A stretch of 64,000 nt of DNA from Diadema setosum. Lineage: Eukaryota > Echinodermata > Echinoidea > Diadematoida > Diadematidae. Below, in pieces: positions 1-12,475 of this stretch; the first letter of the stretch is position 1; the number at the start of each line of letters is the position of its first letter. Both the position numbers and the translations under genes were made by a program. The stretch covers positions 45,134,333-45,198,332 of the forward strand of contig NC_092686.1 of assembly GCF_964275005.1 (NCBI RefSeq), written 5' to 3'. The notes below the pieces were generated by a model. It made no database searches. It was not told where the DNA came from and saw nothing but the letters and a program-made list of their open reading frames with translations.

Positions 1-2875
1 TTTGTTAAAATTCTATATGATAGCAACAAACTAAGAATGGACATTGAAATAAAGCAAGGGAAAAAATACTGCCAGTTGTGTTTTGTATGTTGGAGAGGCA
101 CTACCTGATTTTATGTAAAGGTCTGTATCAGTGTGTTCCTTCCTTATCCAAACTGTATGATTTACTCAGACGAAGAAGAAAGTACTGTGTTGATGACAAG
201 TGAGACGTGGATGCATCCTTGAGAATTACATTGATTTTACATACCTTGTACTTTGCTCAAAAATCATCTTGTGGAATGGAGAAGTATCTGCCGTTCCCGC
301 TCTGGTAATCACTTGATTCTCTTCCATCCCATGATTTTTGCCCTCCAATATTCCGTAGCTCCGCGTAATTTCATGTCAGTTTTCCATACGTAGATTCTGA
401 ATGAAACTCAATGGTGTGTGCATATGGATGAGACACCTCAGTGAATGTTCATCAATATGCATTGTATTTCGTCAGAGTGTGTTGCCCAAGTTCATGTGTC
501 CTTTGAATTAGATGGAATAAAGCTGCGTGGTCATTGGCTATTCATTTAATCTTGTGATGATTGATGCTGTTAGTTTGAACACGGCTGCATTGTGACTGTG
601 ACAAGCTTGAAGACAGTTTTTTTGTTTTGTTTTGCTTTTTTTTGCTTCCTTTTATGTTTTGAGATGCGCATAGCAAAAACTTTTAAAAAAAAGCACCAAA
701 AACAAAAACAAAAAATACTGCCAATGGCTGGTCCTTTGACTTGTGTAGATATTGGCAAATATGAGATTTTTGCAGAAGTAAGGTAGTCTTTCAAGAAAAG
801 CATTGTTGAAATACATGTAGTAAATACTTGGAAGGAAAGGGACAACATATTTAGTTATGATACCTGCTCACACTGAAGTATCGAAAACTAGTATGTAGTA
901 TGCCTTATGTAACTAAAAATCAAATGCCTTATTTAAAAAAACACATGTTAGATAAAGAAATTTGTTTTATTGATAGAGATATTATATTGCATTACATTGC
1001 CAATTATGCTGGTGAAGTAATACCAGTATTTGACATGTTTAACAATAAACAAAGGAAAATAATAAAACAAGAGAAAGTCGTGACTGCCATGTGGTCACTC
1101 ATTTTATACTTTTATAGACTTCTTTTAGACTACTACAAGTGAAATTTATTTAACAACTATTTAAATTAAAATGTATTCATAGCTATGAACATTTTGATGA
1201 CTGCATGTTTTTTTCTTCAATACTTTTGCTTCATGTAGGTGAGACAAATACATGAGATATTTATATTCCTCGTAATAAAGTATATACATGCCGGATGATA
1301 GTTTACAATGAACTTTTATTTTTCCTTTGCTCAACATAATTATGATTTAAAGCTATATATATATTGGGGCTGTAAAGATAAGAATCTGAAGCTGTTGTGA
1401 TTTCCATTCTGCATACAATTTGCATATTTTCTCAAATATAGTTTGATGACCTGCTAGTTGGAAACATAATAATATTACCTAAGTTTGTATGCGCGTTATT
1501 TTAGGGCCACCTAAGCGAAGATCACATGTAGTGTAATAAACGTATTGCGCTTTGACAATTAAAATGAGTTATTCAGATGTGTTTATACCGCATATTATAA
1601 ATAATTGTATCTTTTTTGAATGTTCATAATATGTTTATGTTATTTGTGAATATTGTATTTTCTTATGTTTCATATTGTGATAACATGTTATGCTATTTGG
1701 GATATTATAAAGAAAGGAGAGCTCAGTACTACCTTTTGTTTTATTTTTCACATCATCCACTATCTGAAAACAGGAGGGAAAGGATTCTACCATTGGTCAA
1801 GTTGAAGAATAATGAGGCAGCCACATGCAAAGAAGCAATGTCCTTTTGTTAACCTAGTGATTTTGAGTTTAGCTAGTTTGTACAATTGTACTCTGTCATG
1901 AATCTCCTGTGTTTTTCTTCGTCTTTTTTTTTCTTTCTGAAGCAGTATCCTCGATTGTAAATTTCTTCTTCGCCTCTTTTGTGTCTTGGCAGAATCGAAG
2001 TAGTGATATAGAGGAGTAAAATCGGCAATAATTTTCTTGTTTAATGAGTAGATATTTCATTTATGTATGTGTTGATGTGATTTTATGCATTGGATGTGGT
2101 TATGTTTAAACTGTATTTTGATACTTGTGGCAGTATCAAGTTGTAACAGACAGAAAAAAAAAAAAACGTGCAAGGAACTCTCCAAATTGATGTCTGAAGA
2201 ATATCTTTGTTGTTTACCTTATGTTTGGTAGCATAGCTGGCTGAAATGTGTGAATTATAGCTATATTACTTTGTGTAGATGTTCTCTTTTTTTACTGTGA
2301 ATATATATAAAAACAGCATTAATATTATTACTAACTAGTAGTGCAAAGCACAGCTTAGTAGTGTAATGAAATTGTTTTAGATTAACACAGTGCATTGTTT
2401 GTTCTATAGAGCAATGAGTACAATGATAGTCTTCGTTTTTGTTCAAAAATCTACTTATCAACCTGCTCAATGTGTCTTAAATTAACAAAGAGGCAGTACA
2501 AATGTTGTTAGGATATGGAAGACAAAATCCACATTGCTACTCACAGATGGATCATGGTATGATATGAAAGTATGATTGCAGTATTTTGCCATATGGTTTT
2601 AACAATATGTAGTTAGCAATTGATGGGGTATAGAAAGGTGTCTAAATGCTATATACAGGTTAAGAGGCAATATCTGTGGGTTGGTAAACGATCATTGTTA
2701 ATACAAGGAGAAGTAATAACCAAGCATTTAGTAAAATGAGATCACTTCTTTTGCATTAAAGGGAATCATGGAGCTTTGAATCTGTATTTTGCTGAATTCA
2801 TGTCATTTTGTTTCCCTTGTAAAATGCTACATTCTCCATACAAGTATGTCACTTTTGGTGTGGTTGTGTTATGAT

Positions 2876-2878
<3 letters not shown>

Positions 2879-2923
<45 letters not shown>
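2879..2923. repeat. (GT)n microsatellite
   Basis: Uninterrupted GT dinucleotide run of about 22 units. Confidence 0.95.
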
Positions 2924-2926
<3 letters not shown>

Positions 2927-3001
2927 TGATGATGAATCTGACATGTCTGCGAGGTCAAACAAGAATAAATGTAATAATGATGATAATAATAACAGTAATA
3001 G

Positions 3002-3045
<44 letters not shown>

Positions 3046-3046
3046 T
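3002..3046. repeat. (TAC)n trinucleotide microsatellite
   Basis: About 15 perfect TAC/ACT units. It produces an artificial poly-Thr (plus) or poly-Val (minus) reading frame, which is not a gene. Confidence 0.95.
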
Positions 3047-3740
3047 TATAGAATCCTCACTATACATAATATCTAACAGAAGAGAGCCAGTATCTGTCAC
3101 TGCATCAGGGTCCTCTAGTGGAAATTATTGCCTAAACCCAAGCATTTAAGATACTATGAAGTAGGAAAAATGCACCTGTTTACCAATGAACAAGCAAAAT
3201 ATCAGTATCTGTTTATAGGGCCTACCAACGCGTGAGGATATTGTATTTGTAGTAGTCATGAGACAATATAATAATGTTGTGATAAACCAAATCAAAATAT
3301 ATGGTAATAAAAATAATAATAATAATAATAGACATTTTTAGAGGGCCTTTTCCACTGGATACAAAGCGCTATGAGATGTCATCCCTGGTCGCCATAGGAG
3401 ATGAAATAACTACAAATTACCAGGCAGTGACAGTACAAGTCCAGTGCCACAATAATATTTATATATACACTGTATACACACATGTATATATCTTATTCAC
3501 TTATATACAGTAACACACTCTAAAATACATGATGTCCTAGAGCATCCAAAAATACTAGGGCTTGCCCAAATTCAACTCCTCTCAGAAATGACAGTTCCTC
3601 TTCATCCAGTCATCATTACTCAGTGAGAAAAAAAAAATCAACAATTGACTCCAATTGAGAGCACAGTGATAAAAAGACATGAAAGGCCTCTTTATTCAGT
3701 CTAGTTTGCTTGCATCAATCAAGAAAACCGTTGTCACTTT

Positions 3741-3741
<1 letters not shown>

Positions 3742-3780
<39 letters not shown>
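3742..3780. repeat. (CA)n microsatellite
   Basis: Perfect CA run of about 19 units. Confidence 0.95.
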
Positions 3781-3782
<2 letters not shown>

Positions 3783-4382
3783 AAATGCATTTAACTACAG
3801 ATATGCGAAATAGTTTTATATATACATACTTTCCTACAACACCGCAAAGAAAAGGGGGTTTTATTCAAGGTGAGCTTTATAAAATCGTGTTTAGAACTTT
3901 GTTCCTGCTGACCTATGAATCATTTTAATTCCCATCCCTATGTTTACCAAGCATTTTGCTGCTGACAATATTTTGTTTGTTTGATGCAGAAGTGGAAACG
4001 ATTTCATTTCTATCACGTTTTAGCTTGCGTTCGAGTGATGATGAAATGACGAGGTTTCCCAACCGTACCGGAACGTTCTTCACGCTAAGGTATTAAGGGT
4101 TTCGAATAGGCATACACACCACCAAAATGCGTGCTCATATGGGAAGAATAAAATCATTACGCAAGTTGTCCTTCTTCAATTTAGGTAGGGATTCAAAATC
4201 GAAGAACAAATGAAGTTTAGCAAAAAAAAAAAAAAAAAAATAGCATTGTGTTTATTTAATTCTATAGTTCTCGTTTCTCGTCTCTTGTGTACGTCAAGCT
4301 TAGAGTGTCTGTTATTCAACCAATGATTTTCATTTAATTCCCTGCCTAAAGTATAAACGAAACATGATTATGAATGCTTCAA

Positions 4383-4478
4383 GAAAGCTACCCTTAAATT
4401 AAGAAATAGATTAAGAAGAATCACAGCTACGAAAGCTACCCTTAAATTAAGAGGTAGATTAAGAAGTATCACAGCTAC
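4383..4478. repeat. 48-bp tandem duplication
   Basis: Two adjacent 48-bp units, each starting GAAAGCTACCCTTAAATTAA and ending CACAGCTAC, differ at only a few positions. A short third start follows. Confidence 0.85.
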
Positions 4479-5205
4479 GAAAAAAATAATATCATGACAC
4501 ATACATGTAGTAGTCAAGACAGCGAGCAAGTATCTACCAAGAGGCAACCAGTAAAAACCATGTTAAATGATTTACATCTCTCCAATCAAAGCCATATGTT
4601 CACCAATCTTTTTCTCTTAATTTTAATGCTTTCACTTAAAGTAAGGATTCATCGTGATGAATTCACCTTATTCAATACCATATAGCATCAGTTCTCACGT
4701 TGAGTATCTACTGTGCTTCGTCGATGTTCCTTATTCAAAAGTTTCTAGATGTTGCCATGGGATCTAAAAAAAAAAATCATCTGCAACTCTGGAATCAGCG
4801 AGTATACAGTCGCATTGTCTGTATACTACAAATTGTACGAACACCTTCACGTCATTTGTAATCATCAACAAACACAAAATGAGTAGCACAATGTTCGGTT
4901 ACTCCCCCATCCCCCCCCCCAAAAAAAAAAAAGAAGAAGAAAAAGAACAAATGAAATAAAATAAATTCAAAGTCGTTAAATCGTTCCATACTTTTACACA
5001 TTCATTTTCCAAGACCAACCATGACTTGAAAGCATTTCAAGTCGTAACAGAGTCTGAGAGAACATCGTAACGGGCTTCTTTCTTAACTCGGTGTTTTGAC
5101 TTGGGCCTACGTACCCCTGTAGCTCGATGTACTGCCACGCACATCAGGTATCTGCTCATGTGTTTCACAGCGTGCGCCTTGCTTTCATACAGGTTTTGTT
5201 CATAC

Positions 5206-8200
5206 CTAACTCTGTACCATTCTATCCTGGGGTACTTCTGTACCGTTTTGGTGTACAATCCTACCCTGTGTCCAGGCCAAGTATCGTGCCATGAGTCCCT
5301 GTGAAGAGACGGCGTCGGGTACAGCAGTGCACACTTGATTTGGCGGGAAACTAACGTTAGGCGGGAGGCTAGCGTTTGGCAGATGGGACGGATTCGAATT
5401 ATGACACGCCTTTTGCTGTTGCGTGGTTGAATTAACGCCGACATCCGCTGGAGCAGCCCTCCCATAATGATTTTCAAGAAGACTGGGATGATTCGGATTT
5501 GTGAAGCCTTGTGAGTGTCTTGTCGGTGGATGATGGACAACTGCAGCGTTACTCACTTTTGACGAGTGGTGGAGTCTCTGATAAGCGGGTTGATATCCAT
5601 TATGGCTGTCTCTCGTCTGAGGCAACCTATTATGAGAGTCGTTAAGGTGAAGCTGGCTTCGATCGCTGCTACCGAATTGGTTGATTGGGCCAGTCGAAGT
5701 CAAGTAGAGATGCGATGATTTCACAGAGCTAGAAGGTCCTTCATGTGCAAGAGGCATCGTGTTTGACGACACTGCTGTTTGCGGGGTTGTCTTTTGCATA
5801 GTCGTCATCTGCACTGGATGAGTTGGAATGGGTCGAATCACCCCAGGAAAGGTGGCATTTTGTCGAGGCACAGGTCCTGTCGGCACCGTTCTGCATGTTG
5901 CATGCTGAGCAAAGTCTAGTGTGACTCCGGACGTACTTTCGCTGTAAATGATCGGATGCTGGTAAGTGGTAAGCAATGACTTGTTGTTTTGGTCGAAAGC
6001 TTGCACATTGTTATTCTGCAATTGATATGACTCCATATGATTGTCAAAGTTCCCGTAGATACTGGTCTGATCACTCCTAGCATTGTTTTGAGGTGCAACG
6101 GACTCTTTGGAATCATGTTTCGAGTATTCAAACTCACCATGAGTTGTACTTGGCAATGGGGCCGCCTCTTCCAGGAAGTGGCTATTGAGATCACTAGGAG
6201 AGACGGGCAGATTGAAGAGAGCCGAAAGGTTGCTCAAGCACGTGTCCGTGGATTTCAGCGATGAGGAAGAACTCTCATCACCTGCGTGGTCGCCAACATC
6301 GTTGCTCACTTCTGGCGCTGGGGGAGCTCGATCGTAGGATGACGTTAACACTGAATCACTGTGTATTCGAGCTCGTCTGCCAGGCTGGTTCACCTGAGTA
6401 CTGCCGACGGCTTCTTCATGAGAAACTGGGATCATTTCCCCAAGAGGTGACGGTAGCATCTCAGCAAATTCTTTGGCCAAGGTAACCTCAGAAAATTCAT
6501 CAAGATCTACATTACAAGACGATCTCGTCAATGATTGGTAGCCTGGATCTGCTGTGCATTGATCTATGAAATACGATTGCAGATCAAGATTTGGAGGCGC
6601 ACTTTTCGGTTCTTGCCTTTTATAAAGGCCATCGTCAGACTGTTGGGGTTGGCCAAGTGAAGTAATTGAGTCGCCTGTAACTTCCGATCGACGCGAGGCA
6701 GGACCAGGATCATAGTAAGCCCAAACTGAGTCGTCACTATCCCAATCTGACCCATCTTCTGGAGGGTTCTTGGATAAAAGGTCACTGTCATTCAGGTTCG
6801 GCTGATTTTCGCTCGATAGCGATGGCGATGGAGGAGAAGATAGAGACACAGCGAGCGGATGGATTCCGTCTGCATTCTTGCCAAATTCTTGAGCTTGAGG
6901 ATAGACAACAGTGGGAAGAGTGCGATCCATCAAGGGAACTGAAGTACAAACTTTGTTTGGAGGTGGTACTTTCTTTACTTGATTGAGTCTGCGTCTTCGC
7001 CGAGGAGGCGCCAGTCCCTCGGAATCCGACGATTCGTCGGAACTAGACGACCAGTCATCTGACAAGTTACCCGAAAATCGACCGCGATGAGAGCTCTTCG
7101 AACCAGACCCGAATCCATGTCGTCGCAAGGCGAGTGTGAGTTCGTTGAGCTCGGAGCGTGGTAGAGTGGCACATGATTGATTGGGAGGAGGTGATCGCGG
7201 AGGATCTTTTTTCAGCACTCTCTGTCTCAGCTCAGCGAAACTGTGTCGGTCTATTTTCGAATGGAGCCTTCCAAGCGTAATAACCTTCCGGCCCATCAGC
7301 TTCGTTTCTTGGCCAGCAGGTCCCGTTTGTCTACCACCGGCTGAATTCTCGTGTCTGATACAAACGCGTGGTAGCTGGGGAAAGTCCAACTTCCCGAAAC
7401 CACTTTGGGATGTTGGTGGCTCTTTCACCGGCCACTTGCATGTCGCATCTGCTGGATTCTCTATGGAGCCCGAATTCCTTCTTGATCCAACTGACCTGCT
7501 CTCGTGTAAGGGAGCTCGAGTCTTCACTTCGATCGAGTTTTGGTTTGATTGATGTCCTGGAGGGTTAGTGGCCGTTCCACATCTTGGTGAGGATTCTGCT
7601 GTCAGCATCTGTGGAACACTGTGACAACACAAATGAAAACAAACTGCATGTATTTAGTCATTCATACCTTATATTCGACCTCTCCACGTTACTTCATCAG
7701 TTTGAACATTTTCACTACTTCTAATCGGCCGCTGCCCTTTAACGTCGATTTGGATATGAAATTACTTATTTTAACATTAAAGACTTTGAAATCGTAATAG
7801 GTTTTAATCAATAGTTCTCTCAGTCCTGAAATTTTAAACTGAAATAAACCAAATCAAAAGACACAGTGAATCAGAGTTTTTTTTTTAAGCTTAAAACAAA
7901 ACACACACACACACACACACACACATAAATATATATATATATATATATATATATTCGACAAGGTAATATTTCTCCTTGCGAGGCGACATGTCCCTCATAG
8001 GCAACTATATGTCTAAATCGTCTTTATGACATTGAGGATGAAAAAAAAAATCTTAGTTCTTTTTTAATGTGCCGTAAACACTCAAGACACATTACCAACT
8101 GTTCGAAATTGTATGCGTGGGATGTCAAAGCCGACAATCAATTCAAAATATATGTATTGTTAGGACCTTCTACAGAGCGTAATACACTAAATGAACGCAT

Positions 8201-9918
8201 GATTTTATACATTTATGATTGACATTACTCTTGCCATAAGAGTGTCGAATATAGTTACTGACCTGTGCAGCTGATTTGACGGGGGGAACACACTATCATC
8301 AGGTAGGTGCGGATTCCACGTTGCTATGGACACAGGCAAAACGGGCGAGTCCAATGCGACGTTGGGCTGGGTCATAGAGACCGAAGCTGGAGGTAACAAG
8401 AAACAGTCTGCCACACCTGGGTGATAATCCGTCGGCCCTGGCAGGAGTGGTTGTAGGGGGATGTCCGAATGAGGTACGGTGTCGTGATGGAGGCATGGAT
8501 CATTGGTGTCCCCTTGTCCTCGCTGGAGTCGCTTCTTCTTCGCTCGACGGTTTTGAAACCATATCTAGAAAGAGGTAGAGACAAAGAAGACGCCGTAGAG
8601 TAAATGCAGGGCAGTGTTTAGTGAGACACAGGTGTATTTCACTGAAAAGAGTATTGCTGTCACGTCGTTAGGAAGCTGTTAATCCAGAAATAATCCATGA
8701 AATTTTCCAGAACTGGATCTCAAGGCCTTTTTCGCGGCATGAAATTTCTGCAAATTGCCACTGCCATACAATGCATATAGTGTAGACAAGGGCCCCGTTT
8801 TATCAAAAGATAAAATCGATTTTAAATTTCCTTACCACACAGTCTGCCATAAACTTACAGTTGACATCAACTTTATAATCAATTTTATCTATTCATAAAG
8901 CAGGGCCAAGAATTTTCGATTTCGCAAATCTTGGCTCTCGCGAAATTTACGTATTTAAGATGCACGCAAAAATGTCTGGTTTTACAGTAGATTCACAAAT
9001 TAATATTTATATCAAACCTACTTGTACTGTTCCTTCCTCGACCTCCAAACGCTGAGCTATCTTGGTCTTTAGTTCACCATCCGGGTACTCTTCGTCAAGA
9101 AAAATTCGCTCTAGGGCGTTGAGCTGGGCAAGGTTGAAGATCGTACGTGTTCGCCTCTCTAACGCAGTAGGAAAAAAAGAACTACACTAAATCATCAGCA
9201 CAACTATTCCACATTTAGCGAGGAGGTAAACACTGTAACACACATTGTACCTGCTTGGTTTTACCAAGAGATTCGTTCACTTCGATTAGAAAAGTATGTA
9301 CCTGTACCCCATAATAGTTTTTTTTTTTAATGGGAAGAAAACAAAACAAAAACAAAACAAAACAAAATCATAACAAAATTTCAAAACAAAAAGTGTGAGG
9401 ACAATCATAAAGTACTCTTTATTTCACCTGTGGTACTTGGAAAATGAACACCGTGTCCTCTATAAAGACAGACAATGGCCGTAATGCCAGCCCACGAGGA
9501 AGACTTCATACGTTTATAATCAAAGAAGATTTCTGTGATTGTTAATTCCTTTTGTCTTAATTTTGTCTGACTGTTTACAGCTGTAACGTGGGCAGAAATA
9601 GCGGGAAAGATTAATATATTATGAATGTTTGATCTAAAGATCACATGCTCTCTCTCTCTCTCTCTCTCTCTCTTTAATCTCTTCACAAACTATTAAAAAA
9701 AAAGTTTATCCTCATTTCTTCTCCAACGTACCTTTGCCTCGTGAGGACATTTTTCGCTCATCTCGAGGTCTTTTCATCCGACCCATCCTCGGGTCCTCGG
9801 TCGAAGGAGAGCTTGACAGCACATACGGAGCATTTTCTAGACCTGCTACTGCCATCGGTTCGATTTTTGGCAACAGACTACCTCCAGCCGGCATCTGCAT
9901 AGTAGCTATGCCATCCAT
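5206..9918 (-). CDS. Paired-like (PRD-class, Gln50) homeobox transcription factor, about 1012 aa
   Basis: Four coding exons read on the minus strand: 9918-9732, 9158-9022, 8564-8263 and 7618-5206 (stop TAG at 5208-5206). All junctions are GT-AG and the phases agree. The start ATG at 9918 has an in-frame TGA just upstream. The homeodomain is residues 63-122: it begins ERRTRTIFNLAQLNALERIF, has YPD in the middle, and ends in helix 3 IWFQNRRAKKKRLQ. Trp48, Phe49, Gln50, Asn51 and Arg53 are all present. An intron splits homeodomain residues 46/47, the usual place in paired-like genes. The family binds TAAT sites as nuclear regulators. The last exon alone encodes about 803 residues, rich in Ser, Pro, Asn and Gln, with an acidic Ser patch (about 395-410) next to RRRRR (415-419), a likely nuclear signal. 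I recognise no OAR motif or paired domain, so the subfamily is unresolved. The long tail is unlike typical 250-400-residue paired-like proteins. Confidence 0.88.
7901..7954. repeat. (AC)n plus (TA)n compound microsatellite in intron 3 of the homeobox gene
   Basis: AC run followed directly by a TA run, between homeobox exons 3 and 4. Confidence 0.9.
8790..8907. mobile_element. Short MITE with GGGCCCCGTTTTAT-type inverted ends
   Basis: The left end GGGCCCCGTTTTATCAAAAG and the right end CTATTCATAAAGCAGGGCC are imperfect inverted repeats around an AT-rich palindromic core. It lies in intron 2 of the homeobox gene. A related element with ends of the type GGCCCCTGTTTCATAAA is at 27474-27633. Confidence 0.6.
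9648..9675. repeat. (CT)n microsatellite in homeobox intron 1
   Basis: Perfect CT run of about 13 units. Confidence 0.9.
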
Positions 9919-10129
9919 ACGATCAGATGTCTTTCACCTGAAATGCATAACACTAGATATTATAATCTCATGATGGAGCACATCACCAGTAATTAAGTAT
10001 TACGGATTGAAAATGATGATGAAGAGACGATACTGTTGTGATAACGACAATGAAGTAAGAAAAACCTCCATAACTTAGGGTCTAAAAGAAAAAATATCGA
10101 TAGAGATATATAAGTTCTACAGCACTATA

Positions 10130-10612
10130 TGGCAATAGCCAAAATATGAACAAACAGGGAATTGATAAACACACAAGTAACAATGGGCATCTTTAGGAAT
10201 CTAAAAGTACAGTGTAGTAAATTGCACAATAGTATATACATGTAGAATCATGGTAAAAGATAAGATATGCACAAACAGGAAATTGATAAAGGTACAAGTA
10301 AAATTGTGGATATCTCTAGGAATCTATATTAGCAATTTAAAGAACACTATTGAGTAGTATTACTGGTGACAATTGATAAGATCTGCACAATCAGGCAATT
10401 AATAAAGATGCGAGCAAACAGTGTATATCTTTAGAAATCTAATCGTCGTAAAGAAAACTACTGAATAGTAAATAGATGAGGTCTACACAATCAGGAAATT
10501 AGTAAAAGATGCAAGTAAACAGCGGGTTTCTTTAGGAATCCAATCGTAGTAAATAGCACTATTGAATAGTATTCATATGGCAATACAATATCTGCACAAT
10601 CGAGAAAGTAAT
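10130..10612. repeat. Degenerate tandem array, unit about 100-125 bp
   Basis: The phrase CACAATCAGGAAATTAATAAA, with variants, recurs near 10144, 10269, 10383, 10484 and 10591. Between repeats there are shared segments such as TCTTTAGGAATCTAA and ACTATTGAATAGTA. About 4.5 units, upstream of the homeobox start codon; it ends where the foldback element begins. Confidence 0.7.
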
Positions 10613-10614
10613 AA

Positions 10615-11228
10615 AGAAACCAAAGACCAGATATAAATTTGAATTAAGTGAAAGCAGAAGAAGAAAACATCAGTGATAGTTTGAGACAAAAACCGTCAAT
10701 GGATACAAAGGCTACGAATTTCAAAAGTTTCCGTGCCATCATCGCTGGACAAGGAGACCAGTCCGTGTTAACTTCATGACGTCATTCTGGACAATAATAA
10801 AATTTAACTGTATACGTGTATGTACATGGAAAATGCAATTTTCTACCATAATGGAAGAATACTTAATTTACAGTACTTGCACCTCTTTAAGAAAGCAGGG
10901 GGAATGATATTACTCTCAGCATACATGTAGTATATCAGTTGTACTTTTCATGAAAAAAGGCATTTCTGGCTATATTTTCTTAGTTGAGAATGAGAAGGGC
11001 GTTAAGTGGTCTTGAAGACTATGGGTTTTGTGGCAACTTAACGCCCTTATCATTCTCAACCGACGTATTGTTGTCTATGTAAAATGACGTCATGAAGTGT
11101 GATAGTCTCCTTTTCCAGTGCACGATGACAGCAGCACCGAAACTTGAAAATTCATAACTTTTGAATCCGTGTTCCACTAAATATGCTGCTTTCACTCAAT
11201 CCATTTTATATTTGGACATTGGTTTCCT
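10615..11228. mobile_element. Foldback element, family B copy 1 (TTAA-type MITE)
   Basis: Left arm (about 10615-10810) and right arm (about 11070-11228) are long imperfect inverted repeats. TTAA follows the right end at 11229-11232; the left flank is degenerate (ATAA). Each arm carries the palindrome TGACGTCA (10777-10784 and 11085-11092). The centre holds a tight hairpin. A second family member is at 42487-43074. There is no coding capacity. Confidence 0.7.
10983..11060. other. Near-perfect 25-bp hairpin at the centre of the family B foldback
   Basis: Arm 10983-11007 pairs with 11036-11060 at 24 of 25 positions, leaving a 28-nt loop. The arm includes AGGGCGTTAAGT. This stem is more exact than the outer arms of the same element. 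Confidence 0.85.
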
Positions 11229-11658
11229 TTAACTATTGATTGATTGAACATATTCGAACAAGTTTCATATCAATTCCATTTCATCCCATTCAAAAGGATT
11301 CACACCTTCTAATACTCAATAAATGATGCTGCATATAGAAACAAAGAAAAAACAAACAAAACGAAACAAAACAAAAACAAACAAACAAACAAAGAGGCAA
11401 ATTTCAATGGCTTCCAATTCTTTTGGCAAGGAGTACAATGTAACTATTCACAATAGCACCCTGATTTAGATGTTTTCAAATACCTGGAATTTTTATAGTA
11501 TTTATTTTGATATGATATGCAACATGTGTACATGGAATGTGTATGGTTAAGGATGATATCATGCACATGTACTTTACGACCTACGATTTGTATATTCAAA
11601 CACATTAGTATTGTGTGACACACAAACATTTTACATTACCATACGAGTACTTCACGCA

Positions 11659-11663
<5 letters not shown>

Positions 11664-11690
<27 letters not shown>
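11664..11690. repeat. (AC)n microsatellite
   Basis: AC run of about 13 units. Confidence 0.9.
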
Positions 11691-11935
11691 AATACACATA
11701 CATTTTACATCGTGCAGTGACTGCAGATTATGATTTCCTGCATTTATAGTAAGGAACGCAAACTGAAAATACATAATTTTTACCATCAATAGATCTACCC
11801 TACTGACCTCAAGTAACATCATTACCTAACAAAAGCTTTTTCTCTTTCTAGGGGAAGAAATCCAACTTAAAGGTCTATTAAAATATCACTCATAAGAAAA
11901 CAAATATATCATCACATGGTTGCATTCTGGCCTAC

Positions 11936-12150
11936 CTGATTCGGAAGAGAAACACAAGATTTCAGCCAACAAAGTGCGTAACTTGTTCGCTCTTTTGGAC
12001 GTGTTGGTAGTAGTCCTCTTTCAAGTTCACGGTCTATACGCGTCGCAGTCATCCCACAACGGTATATCGTACATGGTCACCACACGACAACATGGGGGAC
12101 AATATTCTCCCCTATCTCGAACTGCCGGTACTTATGCAAATGAGCTTAGT
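11936..12150 (-). promoter_or_regulatory. Candidate 5' UTR exon and promoter region of the homeobox gene
   Basis: On the minus strand a strong donor (AATCAG, then GTAGGC) lies at 11936. A plausible acceptor (GCATTTCAG) precedes the start codon near 9938. The 11.9-12.3 kb block is more GC-rich than its surroundings. The upstream limit is a guess. No transcript evidence is available, so this rests only on splice signals and composition. Confidence 0.3.
12134..12141 (-). promoter_or_regulatory. Octamer motif ATTTGCAT
   Basis: A perfect POU/Oct octamer on the minus strand, inside or just upstream of the candidate first exon of the homeobox gene. The motif match is direct; function is inferred. 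Confidence 0.4.
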
Positions 12151-12429
12151 TTGGGATGGCAGTCTGGGACTTCTACAGAGAGTGTGGAAGAGAAGACAAG
12201 GATAAAGAGAAAGGACTTCGTCACTGGCTGCAGGACAAAGCGGAGAGATGAAAAGAAAATAAACCTGTCTGGGTTTGGGCAGGCTTTAAGTTCATTGTCG
12301 CGATCATTGGAGCGCGCATAACATGTTACGTAATCAAACCCTCCCTTGACCGTAGACTTTTTTTTTTCCAAACAAAGGAGGGCACGTAGGGGGAAAGGGA
12401 TCTCAACAGCGAGATACCATTATACATGC

Positions 12430-12430
<1 letters not shown>

Positions 12431-12471
<41 letters not shown>
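12431..12471. repeat. (AG)n microsatellite
   Basis: Perfect AG run of about 20 units. Confidence 0.95.

Positions 12472-12475
<4 letters not shown>

Larger units (their letters stand above)
1..4380. other. AT-rich intergenic stretch without a supported gene
   Basis: I see no conserved protein domain, splice-consistent exon chain or RNA gene here. Short open frames (for example the 80-codon one at 900-1142) have AT-rich, low-complexity composition and no recognisable motif. Several AATAAA-type signals occur, so the left part could be the 3' UTR of a gene lying outside the window, but nothing proves it. Confidence 0.5.

Noticed and set aside
900-1142. 80-codon open frame starting MPYVTKNQ
   Set aside because: AT-rich, no recognised motif and no supporting splice or neighbour evidence; likely chance.
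2943-3149. Frame with a poly-Thr run
   Set aside because: Produced by the (TAC)n microsatellite.
5037-5540. 167-codon minus-strand frame overlapping the end of the homeobox gene
   Set aside because: It overlaps the real last exon in another frame and has no motif.
11920-12321. 133-codon plus-strand frame
   Set aside because: No domain; it overlaps the candidate homeobox promoter and ends in basic low-complexity sequence. Kept only as a note.
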